NCBI GenBank assembly: GCA_019348265.1
Contig: JAHWJV010000203.1
Location: 1 to 6,676 of the forward strand
DNA length: 6,676 bases
Source: Gemmatimonadota bacterium
GTDB taxonomy: Bacteria; Gemmatimonadota; Gemmatimonadetes; Longimicrobiales; Longimicrobiaceae
Reading direction: 5' to 3'
Positions 1 to 5,675 of the stretch are shown here, piece by piece. Position numbers and translations under genes: made by a program. The stretch's first letter is position 1, and each line of letters opens with the position of its first letter. Below the pieces are notes generated by a model. It saw nothing but the letters and a program-made list of their open reading frames with translations. It was not told where the DNA came from and made no database searches.

Positions 1-957
1 GTTGTGAGCCCAGACCACGATCCGGGCCGGGCGCTCCGGCGTGCTCAGGTGGTTGAGGAGCCGTTCGAGCGTCTCCTGCATGTACCGGTCGCGCATGTTC
101 CAGGTGGAGACGTTCCGCCGGTACATGGCCCGGAAGTACGCCTCCGAGCTGCTGATCAACCGCGCGTTCTGCGCCGCGGCGAAGAACTCCTCGCGAGCGC
201 CCGGCGCCGCGCTGCGTCCCAGTAGCGTGAGCGGCCCCTCGAACTCGCGAAGCTGCTCCGCCACCTGTCGTTCGCAGGAGGTCGCGGCGCCGTATTCCAC
301 CGATTGCGCGTAGGCGGCGGGATCGTCGCGATAGCGGGCGAAGCAGCGGAACCGCGAGCGCGCCCGCTCTGCGGCCCGCGCGTCGTTCGACTCCAGGTAC
401 TCCGTCACGGCGGTGATCGCCGGTCCCAGCGTCTGCATGTCCAGACCGTAGAAGCCCACCCGCGCCGCCTCGGGACGCGACTGGTTGTACGAGCGCATCC
501 ACTCGACGAGCTCGACCACGTCCGTGTTCCGCCACATCCATTCGGGAAAGTCCTCGAAGCCCGCCAGCGCAGCCGTCAGGCTGGTGCCCGCGCCTCGCAC
601 GTAGCGATTGACCGGGTATACCTCCGGCCAATCGCCCTCGACGGCGACGGCCGTGAAGCCGTGCTGCTCGATCAGCCGTCGGGTGATCCGGGCGCGCTCG
701 CGGTAGAATTCGTGCGTGCCGTGCGTAGCCTCGCCGAGCAGAACCACCTGTGCGTCGCCGATCATCGCGACGAGGCGGTCGTAGTCCCCGTCCGTTCCCC
801 TGAGCGGGATCGCCGCGGAGCGGATCGCCTCGACGAGCGCCGAATCCGCGGCCGTGGGGACCATCGGTCCCTCCTCGAGGTCGGTCTGTGCCGTCGCGCA
901 GGCTGCGAGGAAGAACGAGGCGGAGCCGAGCGTCGCGAGAGCGGAGCGGAAACCCAT
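1..957 (-). CDS. Erythromycin esterase-family lipoprotein (3' end outside window)
   Basis: The reading frame is open from ATG at 957 to the left edge: 319 codons, with the C-terminus missing. Residues 1-20 form a short lipoprotein signal ending in a lipobox, L17-A-A-C20, so the protein is probably exported and lipid-anchored. Erythromycin-esterase hallmarks follow: GEATHGTHEFYR at 75-86 (conserved E76 and H79), VEGDWP at 106-111, FYGLDMQ at 169-175, WNMRDRYM at 286-293, and WAHN at 316-319 just before the edge. In characterised Ere enzymes the Glu/His of GEATHG and the His residues of WAHNxH build the site that hydrolyses the macrolide lactone, but many family members have unknown substrates, so macrolide resistance is not shown here. 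The start is set by AGGAGG nine bases upstream and by the signal peptide. The gene is divergent from the PAS gene. Family membership is confident; the substrate is unknown. Confidence 0.93.
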   Translation of the reverse strand, partial: MGFRSALATLGSASFFLAACATAQTDLEEGPMVPTAADSALVEAIRSAAIPLRGTDGDYDRLVAMIGDAQVVLLGEATHGTHEFYRERARITRRLIEQHGFTAVAVEGDWPEVYPVNRYVRGAGTSLTAALAGFEDFPEWMWRNTDVVELVEWMRSYNQSRPEAARVGFYGLDMQTLGPAITAVTEYLESNDARAAERARSRFRCFARYRDDPAAYAQSVEYGAATSCERQVAEQLREFEGPLTLLGRSAAPGAREEFFAAAQNARLISSSEAYFRAMYRRNVSTWNMRDRYMQETLERLLNHLSTPERPARIVVWAHN

Positions 958-966
958 GGTACAGCG

Positions 967-972
967 CCTCCT
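967..972 (-). promoter_or_regulatory. Ribosome binding site of the erythromycin esterase-like gene
   Basis: The minus strand reads AGGAGG, a full match to the anti-Shine-Dalgarno, with nine bases before ATG at 957. It fixes the start that gives an intact lipoprotein signal. Confidence 0.8.
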
Positions 973-1092
973 GCGGAGGGGATAGCGGTTCCGGGAAAGC
1001 TGGTTGCCTGCCCGACTTCGAGACCTGTCACTCGAAAAATCGAGGCCGCCGACCAGTCCGGGGTCGAACAGTCGATCGGCACTGTTTTCCGC

Positions 1093-1122
1093 TTGCCCAC
1101 TCCGGGAGCGCCGGAGTAGGTT
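1093..1122 (+). promoter_or_regulatory. Possible promoter with a dyad between its -35 and -10 elements
   Basis: TTGCCC (1093-1098) and TAGGTT (1117-1122) are spaced 18 bases apart and could be weak sigma70-type elements driving the PAS gene. The spacer is almost filled by a perfect inverted repeat, ACTCCGG-GAGCG-CCGGAGT (1099-1117). No T-run follows the dyad, so it does not look like a terminator. The matches to consensus are partial and such hexamers occur by chance, so this is tentative. Confidence 0.25.
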
Positions 1123-1188
1123 GCTCTGACGAAAGGCGTCCGGCTCTCTTGGCGCGTCTGGAGTGGACCCCGCCCCTTCTGTTCGCCG

Positions 1189-1599
1189 GTGTATTCCCTC
1201 GACAGAGCCAAGATCTTGAGCACAGAACCCAGCCCCGCGCGAAGCGATGACGCGATCAAGAACCACGCGCTCCTCTTCGACACGCCGACGCAGGCGGTGA
1301 TCGCGACCACCGCCTCCGGTTCGATCGCCTACTGGAACCACAGGGCGCAGGAGGTCTACGGCTGGCGAGCCGAAGAGGTGCTCGGGAAGAACGTCGTGGA
1401 GGTGACGCCGGCGGTGCACGCCCAGGACGACGCCGCCGCGATCATGGAGCGGCTCCGCGCGGGGCTCAGCTGGTCGGGGGAATTCCAGGTGAGGCACCGC
1501 GACGGGAGCGAGCTGAAGGTGTTCGTGCAGGACTTCCCGGTCCGAAACGCGCAGGGGGAGCTGGTCGGGATCATCGGGGTGTCGAAACCAGCGGAGTGA
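1189..1599 (+). CDS. Stand-alone PAS-domain protein
   Basis: This 136-residue protein is essentially one PAS fold spanning about residues 30-133. Typical PAS features are visible: a YWNHRAQEVYGW segment (48-59) followed by EEVLGK (62-67), a GEFQVRHRDGS strand-turn (97-107), and the closing strands around DFPVRNAQGELVGIIGVS (115-132). PAS domains sense small ligands, redox state or light, or mediate protein contacts. No kinase, GGDEF, HTH or other output domain is attached and there are no membrane segments, so it is probably cytoplasmic and acts through a partner not visible here. The GTG at 1189 is the longest in-frame start, but no good Shine-Dalgarno precedes it; a TTG at 1216 would still keep the whole PAS fold. 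A strong terminator lies 24 bases past the stop, suggesting a single-gene transcript. The domain call is confident; the sensed signal is unknown. Confidence 0.85.
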   Translation: MYSLDRAKILSTEPSPARSDDAIKNHALLFDTPTQAVIATTASGSIAYWNHRAQEVYGWRAEEVLGKNVVEVTPAVHAQDDAAAIMERLRAGLSWSGEFQVRHRDGSELKVFVQDFPVRNAQGELVGIIGVSKPAE

Positions 1600-1622
1600 T
1601 TGGGTCGGTCGGAGATTGATCC

Positions 1623-1658
1623 AGAAGCTGGTGCGCGGGAGCGCACCAGCTTCTTTTT
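1623..1658 (+). terminator. Intrinsic terminator after the PAS gene
   Basis: A perfect 13-base-pair stem has left arm AGAAGCTGGTGCG (1623-1635), a six-base loop, and right arm 1642-1654. It runs directly into a T-tract (1654-1658). It closes the PAS transcript and separates it from the permease gene. Confidence 0.92.
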
Positions 1659-1736
1659 GTCCGGCGGATCAGCCCCCGCGATCCGGCGTTCGCCCGGGAT
1701 TGCGTATCGTCTCTAACATCTGGAGCGCGCGCAGAG

Positions 1737-2474
1737 TTGAATCTCTCTCCGATCGAATGGGCCATCGCCTCCCTGGCCTCGGTGTTGTTCGGGATCGCGA
1801 AGACCGCGATGGCGGGACTCGGCATCTTGCCGGTGACGATCTTCGCCAGCGTGATGCCGGCGAAGGAATCGGTGGGGATCGCGCTCGTGGTGCTGATCGT
1901 CGCTGACCTCGTCGCCGTCGTCATCTACCGACGCCACGCCGACTGGCCGCACCTCTTCCGGCTCTTCCCCTGGACGGTGGCGGGGATCTTCGTAGGGACC
2001 TTCGCGCTCGGGCAGGTGAACGACATCACGGCGCGGCGCATGATCGGGGGGATGGTGGTCGCGCTCGTCGTGTTCCGCTTCGTCCGCGACCGCCGCGGTC
2101 CCCAGGAGGAGACCCCGCCGCACCCCTCCTTCGCGCCGGTGATGGGTATCATCGCCGGCTTCACCACCATGGTCGCCAATGCGGCCGGCCCGGTGATGGC
2201 GCTCTATCTCCTCGCCATGCGCCTTCGCAAAATGACCTTCGTCGGCACGACGGCATGGTTCTTCCTGGCGATCAACCTGCTCAAGGTCCCCTTCGTCTTC
2301 TCCCTCGGCCTCATCTCACCCGCGATGGTCGGTCATAGTCTGCGCCTGTGGCCCTTCGCGATCGTCGGGGCGCTGCTCGGCCGGTACATGATCACCCGCA
2401 TCAACCAGCGTCTCTTCGAGAATGCCTCCCTCCTGCTTGCCGGTGCCGCGGGCATTCGGCTGCTGCTGGCCTGA
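1737..2474 (+). CDS. TauE/SafE-family sulfite/organosulfonate exporter-like permease
   Basis: This 245-residue, strongly hydrophobic inner-membrane protein has the length and two-half layout of TauE/SafE permeases, about seven to eight transmembrane segments. The first half carries the glycine-rich segment GIAKTAMAGLGIL (19-31). The second half carries the hallmark GFTTMVANAAGP (141-152) and FVGTTAWFFLAINLLKVPF (168-186). A charged, proline-rich loop (117-132) separates the halves. Family members export sulfite, sulfoacetate or related anions, but substrates of most are untested and no sulfur-metabolism gene is beside this one. The start is TTG at 1737, with only a weak GGAG 11 bases upstream; the next in-frame ATG (codon 25) would remove the first membrane segment, so TTG is preferred. 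It appears monocistronic, lying between two terminators. Confidence 0.9.
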   Translation: MNLSPIEWAIASLASVLFGIAKTAMAGLGILPVTIFASVMPAKESVGIALVVLIVADLVAVVIYRRHADWPHLFRLFPWTVAGIFVGTFALGQVNDITARRMIGGMVVALVVFRFVRDRRGPQEETPPHPSFAPVMGIIAGFTTMVANAAGPVMALYLLAMRLRKMTFVGTTAWFFLAINLLKVPFVFSLGLISPAMVGHSLRLWPFAIVGALLGRYMITRINQRLFENASLLLAGAAGIRLLLA

Positions 2475-2488
2475 GCCGGGGGCCCGGC
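2475..2488 (+). terminator. GC-rich hairpin at the permease stop codon
   Basis: GCCGGG (2475-2480) and CCCGGC (2483-2488) can pair immediately after the TGA stop. There is no T-tract, so it could be a weak or factor-assisted terminator, a 3'-end stabiliser, or chance in GC-rich DNA. Confidence 0.2.
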
Positions 2489-2647
2489 GGAGTCGGGGCC
2501 AGAGCAGCGTCCACGGGGCCCCGCCGGGAGCGCATCGCGCAACCCAGCCGAGCTCCCTGATCTGGCACGGTCCGCGCAGTGAACGCGTGCCGGGAAGGAC
2601 GCGGGGGAACCGTACGCGGCCTGTTATCCCGAGCTCTGGCCGACTCT

Positions 2648-2654
2648 AGGGAGG
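2648..2654 (+). promoter_or_regulatory. Ribosome binding site of the 45-residue protein gene
   Basis: AGGGAGG lies five bases before ATG at 2660. It decides the start: a longer in-frame reading back to 2579 has no comparable site and would add an arginine-rich, unconvincing N-terminus. Confidence 0.75.
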
Positions 2655-2659
2655 TCGCC

Positions 2660-2797
2660 ATGGTCGACGAAGTACACGTGCATCAAACGCCGCCCCCGCC
2701 ACCAGCGGGCAACGGCGGCAACGGTGGGGGGGACACGGAGATCAATGTGGAGGCTCCGGAGATCGACGTGCCCGACGTCAACGTCACGCCCAAGTAG
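2660..2797 (+). CDS. Small acidic, proline-rich protein of unknown function (45 aa)
   Basis: I do not recognise this gene. It has a strong AGGGAGG ribosome binding site five bases before ATG and an intrinsic terminator 21 bases past the TAG stop, so it is laid out as an independent, expressed unit. Three zones are visible. Residues 1-10 contain HVH (6-8). Residues 11-24 are PPPPPAGNGGNGGG, a flexible linker. Residues 25-45 alternate acidic or Asn residues with Val/Ile and Pro (EINVEAPEIDVPDVNV, 27-42), a quasi-repeat of the form [I/V]-[N/D]-V. There is no cysteine, aromatic residue, signal peptide or membrane segment. The tail superficially resembles the val/asp/pro repeats of AHNAK-type proteins, which I take as compositional convergence. 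It could be a cytoplasmic adaptor, a peptide precursor or a metal-binding peptide; nothing nearby decides between these. Confidence 0.65.
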   Translation: MVDEVHVHQTPPPPPAGNGGNGGGDTEINVEAPEIDVPDVNVTPK

Positions 2798-2817
2798 GTT
2801 CAGGGGGCGGACGAAGA

Positions 2818-2853
2818 ACGAGCCGGTCCTGGCATGGGCCGGCTCGTGCTTTT
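2818..2853 (+). terminator. Intrinsic terminator between convergent genes
   Basis: A 12-base-pair stem (2818-2829 with 2836-2847, one G-U pair; left arm begins ACGAGCCGG) with a six-base loop is followed by GC and TTTT (2850-2853). It ends the transcript of the 45-residue protein gene. The TAA stop of the opposing gene (2852-2854) touches it, so the hairpin may also stop the minus-strand operon, although the T-tract on that side is poor. Confidence 0.85.
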
Positions 2854-3106
2854 AGGTGTCCCGTCCGCGCAGGACGTTCAACCTGACTCGCACCAGGTCG
2901 TCGAGGAGGTCGTCGGGGACGCCGTATACCTCGTCGGAGAGGAACCGCCGCGTCTCGGTCTCGTTCCTCGCCACCTTCTCGATGGCGCGGGCCAGCCGCT
3001 CGAGCGGGACGCCGACCCTGCGCGCGGCGTCGACGAGCCGCTGGTATGCTGCGCGGCGCGCGGCCTGCTCCTCCGGCGTCTCACCGGGATGCCAGGGCTC
3101 AGCCAT
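2852..3106 (-). CDS. Small charged helical protein, third gene of the PPK2 operon
   Basis: I do not recognise this 84-residue protein. It is rich in Arg, Glu, Ala and Leu and looks almost wholly alpha-helical (EEQAARRAAYQRLVDAARR at 12-30, then LERLARAIEKVAR at 35-47), with a C-terminal half around FLSDEVYGVPDDLLDDLVRVRL. There is no membrane segment, signal peptide or cysteine. Its ATG at 3106 lies inside the last codons of the alpha/beta hydrolase gene, an eight-base overlap, with no Shine-Dalgarno of its own. This points to translation coupled to the hydrolase and supports it being a real gene. Ending at the shared terminator makes it the last gene of the operon. A regulator or partner of the hydrolase or PPK2 is possible, on position alone. 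Confidence 0.7.
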   Translation of the reverse strand: MAEPWHPGETPEEQAARRAAYQRLVDAARRVGVPLERLARAIEKVARNETETRRFLSDEVYGVPDDLLDDLVRVRLNVLRGRDT

Positions 3107-3923
3107 GGGCGGGCCAGTGCGCGTCGAGCCAGGAGCCGAGCCGCTCGGCGAAGCTCTCCCACCCGGGCTCCAGCATCACGGCATGCCCGACGCCCGCGAC
3201 CATCTCCGGCCGTACGTCATAGGCTGACGCCGTGGCGCGGACGTCGTGCTCGTCGAACAGAAAGTCGTCGCCGGCGCCCATCACCAGCACGGGGGCTCGG
3301 GTCGTCGGCCGGCCGGGAAGCCCCAGCGCGAGCATGTCGATGAAAGCGCGGTACGACTCATCCTGCAGCCGCGCGTGGTGCCGCCGGAAGCGCTCCAGTG
3401 GCATCGACGGGGAGGAGAGCAGGTGGTGGGCGGTCTCGATGTCCTCGATCAGCGGAAGCAGGCTCAGCTCCAGATTCACGCGCAGCATCGCCAGCGGGTG
3501 ATGCCGCGCGACGCGAAGGGTACAGCGCCGGATGCCACCGGGTGGGACGGAGCAGAGCAGCGCCGTCCCCGCCACTTCGGTCCGGCGTACATAATGCTGC
3601 ACGATCAGACCGCCCATGGAATGGCCCACGATCACGGGCGGCTCGCTGAGCGTCGCCGCGGCGCGCCGCACGTCTTCCACGTACGCGGCGATCGTCGTCC
3701 AGCGGAGCGCCCGACCGCTGCGGGTGCCGCCGTGGGCACGCAGGTTCGGCGCGTACACGTCGAAGCCTCTCGCGGCGAAGTAGTCGAGGAAGTGCTCCTC
3801 CCAGACCCATGCACCGCTCCATGCGCCGTGAACCAAGAGCAGCGGCGGGCGTCCGCCGCCTGACGTGGCGCGGCGCGTGAGCATACCGCCGCCCGGCCGC
3901 GGCGCCTCGGCCGGTCCGCTCAA
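3099..3923 (-). CDS. Alpha/beta-fold hydrolase
   Basis: This 274-residue protein is a complete alpha/beta hydrolase. The oxyanion-loop motif LLLVHGAWSGAW lies at 28-39. The nucleophile elbow VGHSMGG at 99-105 gives Ser102. A probable acid, Asp219 or Asp220, sits in MGAGDDF (215-221), and the base is His247 in GVGHAVMLEP (244-253). A cap region fills about 130-190. The fold serves esterases, lipases, lysophospholipases and others, and the substrate cannot be read from the sequence. There is no signal peptide, so it is probably cytoplasmic. The start shown is TTG at 3923, which overlaps the PPK2 stop by four bases (TTGA) and suggests coupled translation. ATG at 3884 (codon 14) is a serious alternative that would drop only a Gly/Pro-rich leader. 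The downstream small gene overlaps its end by eight bases. Confidence 0.9.
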   Translation of the reverse strand: MSGPAEAPRPGGGMLTRRATSGGGRPPLLLVHGAWSGAWVWEEHFLDYFAARGFDVYAPNLRAHGGTRSGRALRWTTIAAYVEDVRRAAATLSEPPVIVGHSMGGLIVQHYVRRTEVAGTALLCSVPPGGIRRCTLRVARHHPLAMLRVNLELSLLPLIEDIETAHHLLSSPSMPLERFRRHHARLQDESYRAFIDMLALGLPGRPTTRAPVLVMGAGDDFLFDEHDVRATASAYDVRPEMVAGVGHAVMLEPGWESFAERLGSWLDAHWPAHG

Positions 3924-4762
3924 CTGGCGACCGCCGGGTGCCTGCGCCGGTATTCCTCCAGTTCCTTCCGGCGTGCCCTGCCCATCTCGTCCAGCTTTCG
4001 CTCCCAGCGTTCGCGGAAGGGGAGCAGCGCGTCACGGAGCGTGCGCGCGGCGACCATGTCGCGGAACCACTTGCGGTCCGCCGGGACCACGAACCAGGGG
4101 GCGTGCTCCGTGCTGCACCGACTCAGGGCCTCCTCGTACGCGACGGTGTACTGATCCCAGTGCTCACGCTCTTCCCAGTCGCCCACCGCCAGCTTCCACG
4201 CCTTTATGTCGTCCTTCTCGCGCTTGAGGAGCCGCTCCTCCTGCTCCTCCTTGCTGATGTGGAGGAACAGCTTGACGACGATGGTGCCGGCTTCGGTGAG
4301 GGCCTTCTCGAAGCCGTTGATGTGCTCGTAACGCGGGCGCCACACCTCCTCCGGGACCAATCCCCGCACGCGCGCGACCAGCACGTCCTCGTAGTGCGAG
4401 CGGTTGAAGAAGGCGATGTGTCCCTTCGCCGGTGCCCGAGCATGGATGCGCCAGAGGAAGTCGTGCGCGAGCTCCTCCTCGCTGGGAGCCCTGAAGTAGG
4501 CCACCTCGCAGCTGCGGGAGTCCAGCGGCCCGGACAGGTGCCGGATCAGGCCGTCCTTGCCGCTGGTGTCCCGGCCCTGCAGGACCACCAGGACGCTCTG
4601 TTCGCTGGCAGCGTAGAGCAGGTCCTGCAGCTCGACGAGCTCCGACACCAGTTCGTCCGTTTTTTCCTTCCCCTCGCCGCGGTCCACGGTGTCGTTCCCG
4701 CGGGGATCGATCTCCGCCAGATCGACTCGACTCCCGCTCTCCACCCGATGCGCGTATTTCAT
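3920..4762 (-). CDS. ppk2: Polyphosphate kinase 2 family protein (class III-like)
   Basis: This 280-residue protein has the normal length and full motif set of PPK2 enzymes, which move phosphate between polyphosphate and nucleotides. The Walker A loop is GRDTSGKDG (63-71), with the Asp form seen in class III proteins rather than the GKGG form. The Walker B region is FFNRSHYEDVLVARV (118-132). FLHISKEEQ (166-174) and the lid KREKDDIKAWK (180-190) follow, then VGDWEEREHWDQY and the STEHAPWFVVPADRKWFRD segment. Class III enzymes use polyphosphate to phosphorylate AMP and ADP; that activity is inferred here from similarity. It is cytoplasmic. ATG at 4762 is preceded by GGGGA about five bases upstream. 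It is first in a three-gene operon, its stop overlapping the hydrolase start. No ppk1 or exopolyphosphatase gene is in the window. Confidence 0.94.
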   Translation of the reverse strand: MKYAHRVESGSRVDLAEIDPRGNDTVDRGEGKEKTDELVSELVELQDLLYAASEQSVLVVLQGRDTSGKDGLIRHLSGPLDSRSCEVAYFRAPSEEELAHDFLWRIHARAPAKGHIAFFNRSHYEDVLVARVRGLVPEEVWRPRYEHINGFEKALTEAGTIVVKLFLHISKEEQEERLLKREKDDIKAWKLAVGDWEEREHWDQYTVAYEEALSRCSTEHAPWFVVPADRKWFRDMVAARTLRDALLPFRERWERKLDEMGRARRKELEEYRRRHPAVAS

Positions 4763-4926
4763 GCGTTCCCCACAAGCCGGATTCCGAAGGTCCCGATGCC
4801 ATCGCTCCCAAGATGCGGCGGGACGTCAGCCTACGACAGGGAGGGACACCGTGATCAGTTCACTGCTCATCCTCACCGCGTGATGTTCGCCCTCGGGAGC
4901 CAGCCCAGGTAACGGATCGTCAGCTC

Positions 4927-5613
4927 TCACTCACGCCCGGGGCCCGCGCCCCCTGGTGGAGGTCTCCTGATCTCGATGTTTCGGAACCACGCCTCGCCCG
5001 GCGGTCCGCTGTGGATCTGCAGGCAGATGCGCCCGTTCTGCGCGACCGTGGGGTCCGGCTCCGTATAGTCCACCGTCTGCTGCCCATTGATCCAGAGCCG
5101 GATGCGCGGCCCCTCGGCGGCGATCTCGTAGCGGTTCCACCCCTCCCGGTTCAGGATGCGCGAGATCAGGGAGGAGTCCGGCCGGGCCAGGACGCGGTTC
5201 CGGCGCGACTCGTCGTAGATGGCGCCCCAGTAGCCGTCTCCCAGGTCCGCCTGGTAGCCGATCGTTTCGTGCGAGCCCGAAATGCGCTGGGAGCGTATCT
5301 GAACGCCGGAGTTCACGCCCGGACCGACGCGGAACTGCAGCTTCAGCACGAAGTCAGCGACCTCCTGCTCCCGGCAGAGGAACTCGTTGCGGACGACGCG
5401 AGCCGTGGTCGTCCCCCCGACGATCGCGCCGTCCTCCACGCGGAAGAGCCCGCCGCCGCCCTCCCAGCCGTTCAGCGTGCGCCCATCGAAGAGCGAGGTC
5501 CAGCTGGAGCCGCCGTCCAGCGATGCACCCGGAGAGGCCGGAGCACAGGCGGGTACGAGGACCAGGAGCAGGGCGGCCAATATGCGGGGAGCGGCTCGTC
5601 GCTGTACGCGCAT
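4927..5613 (-). CDS. DUF1080 (3-keto-disaccharide hydrolase-type) lipoprotein
   Basis: This 228-residue protein starts with a lipoprotein signal: basic N-region (RVQRRAAPR), hydrophobic core ILAALLLVLV (11-20), and V-P-A-C23, so it is probably anchored in the envelope facing the periplasm or exterior. The mature part is one DUF1080 domain with a jelly-roll-like pattern: SLFDGRTLNGW (40-50), FRVEDGAIVGG (57-67), VNSGVQIRSQ (100-109), a Gly/Tyr/Trp-rich loop around GDGYWGAIYDE (125-135), and WNRYEIAAEGPRIRLWINGQ (159-178), closing with WFRNIEIR (209-216). Family members are usually linked to glycan or glycoside turnover, and some cleave 3-keto sugars; the substrate here is unknown. An open frame continues far upstream of 5613, but that stretch is an Arg/Gly-rich shadow of the neighbouring gene; the signal peptide fixes ATG at 5613. 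No clear Shine-Dalgarno is visible. It lies 62 bases after the upstream same-strand gene, so co-transcription is possible. Confidence 0.88.
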   Translation of the reverse strand: MRVQRRAAPRILAALLLVLVPACAPASPGASLDGGSSWTSLFDGRTLNGWEGGGGLFRVEDGAIVGGTTTARVVRNEFLCREQEVADFVLKLQFRVGPGVNSGVQIRSQRISGSHETIGYQADLGDGYWGAIYDESRRNRVLARPDSSLISRILNREGWNRYEIAAEGPRIRLWINGQQTVDYTEPDPTVAQNGRICLQIHSGPPGEAWFRNIEIRRPPPGGAGPGRE

Positions 5614-5675
5614 ACAGGTCGTCGTGGTTGGGGGAGGGGCCAGCCGGCCGCGGAGCCGCCGGCCGGGAGAACGGG

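Noticed and set aside
304..1119. Long plus-strand open frame (271 codons) opposite the first gene
   Set aside because: It is rich in Arg and has no recognisable domain, and the minus strand here encodes an unmistakable erythromycin esterase. GC-rich DNA gives long antisense frames.
2513..2580. Palindrome CGGGGCCCCG and a GGCACG/CGTGCC pair between the permease and the small gene
   Set aside because: Short GC-only dyads like these are expected by chance at this base composition; no T-tract or promoter geometry accompanies them.
4851..4883. Ten-residue plus-strand peptide (MISSLLILTA) behind an AGGGAGGG site, ending in TGATG
   Set aside because: It looks like a leader peptide, but no plus-strand gene follows; both neighbours are on the minus strand. 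Most likely chance.
3938..4912. Plus-strand open frame of 324 codons across the PPK2 gene
   Set aside because: It is antisense to a clear PPK2 and its translation has no family features, so it is a shadow frame.
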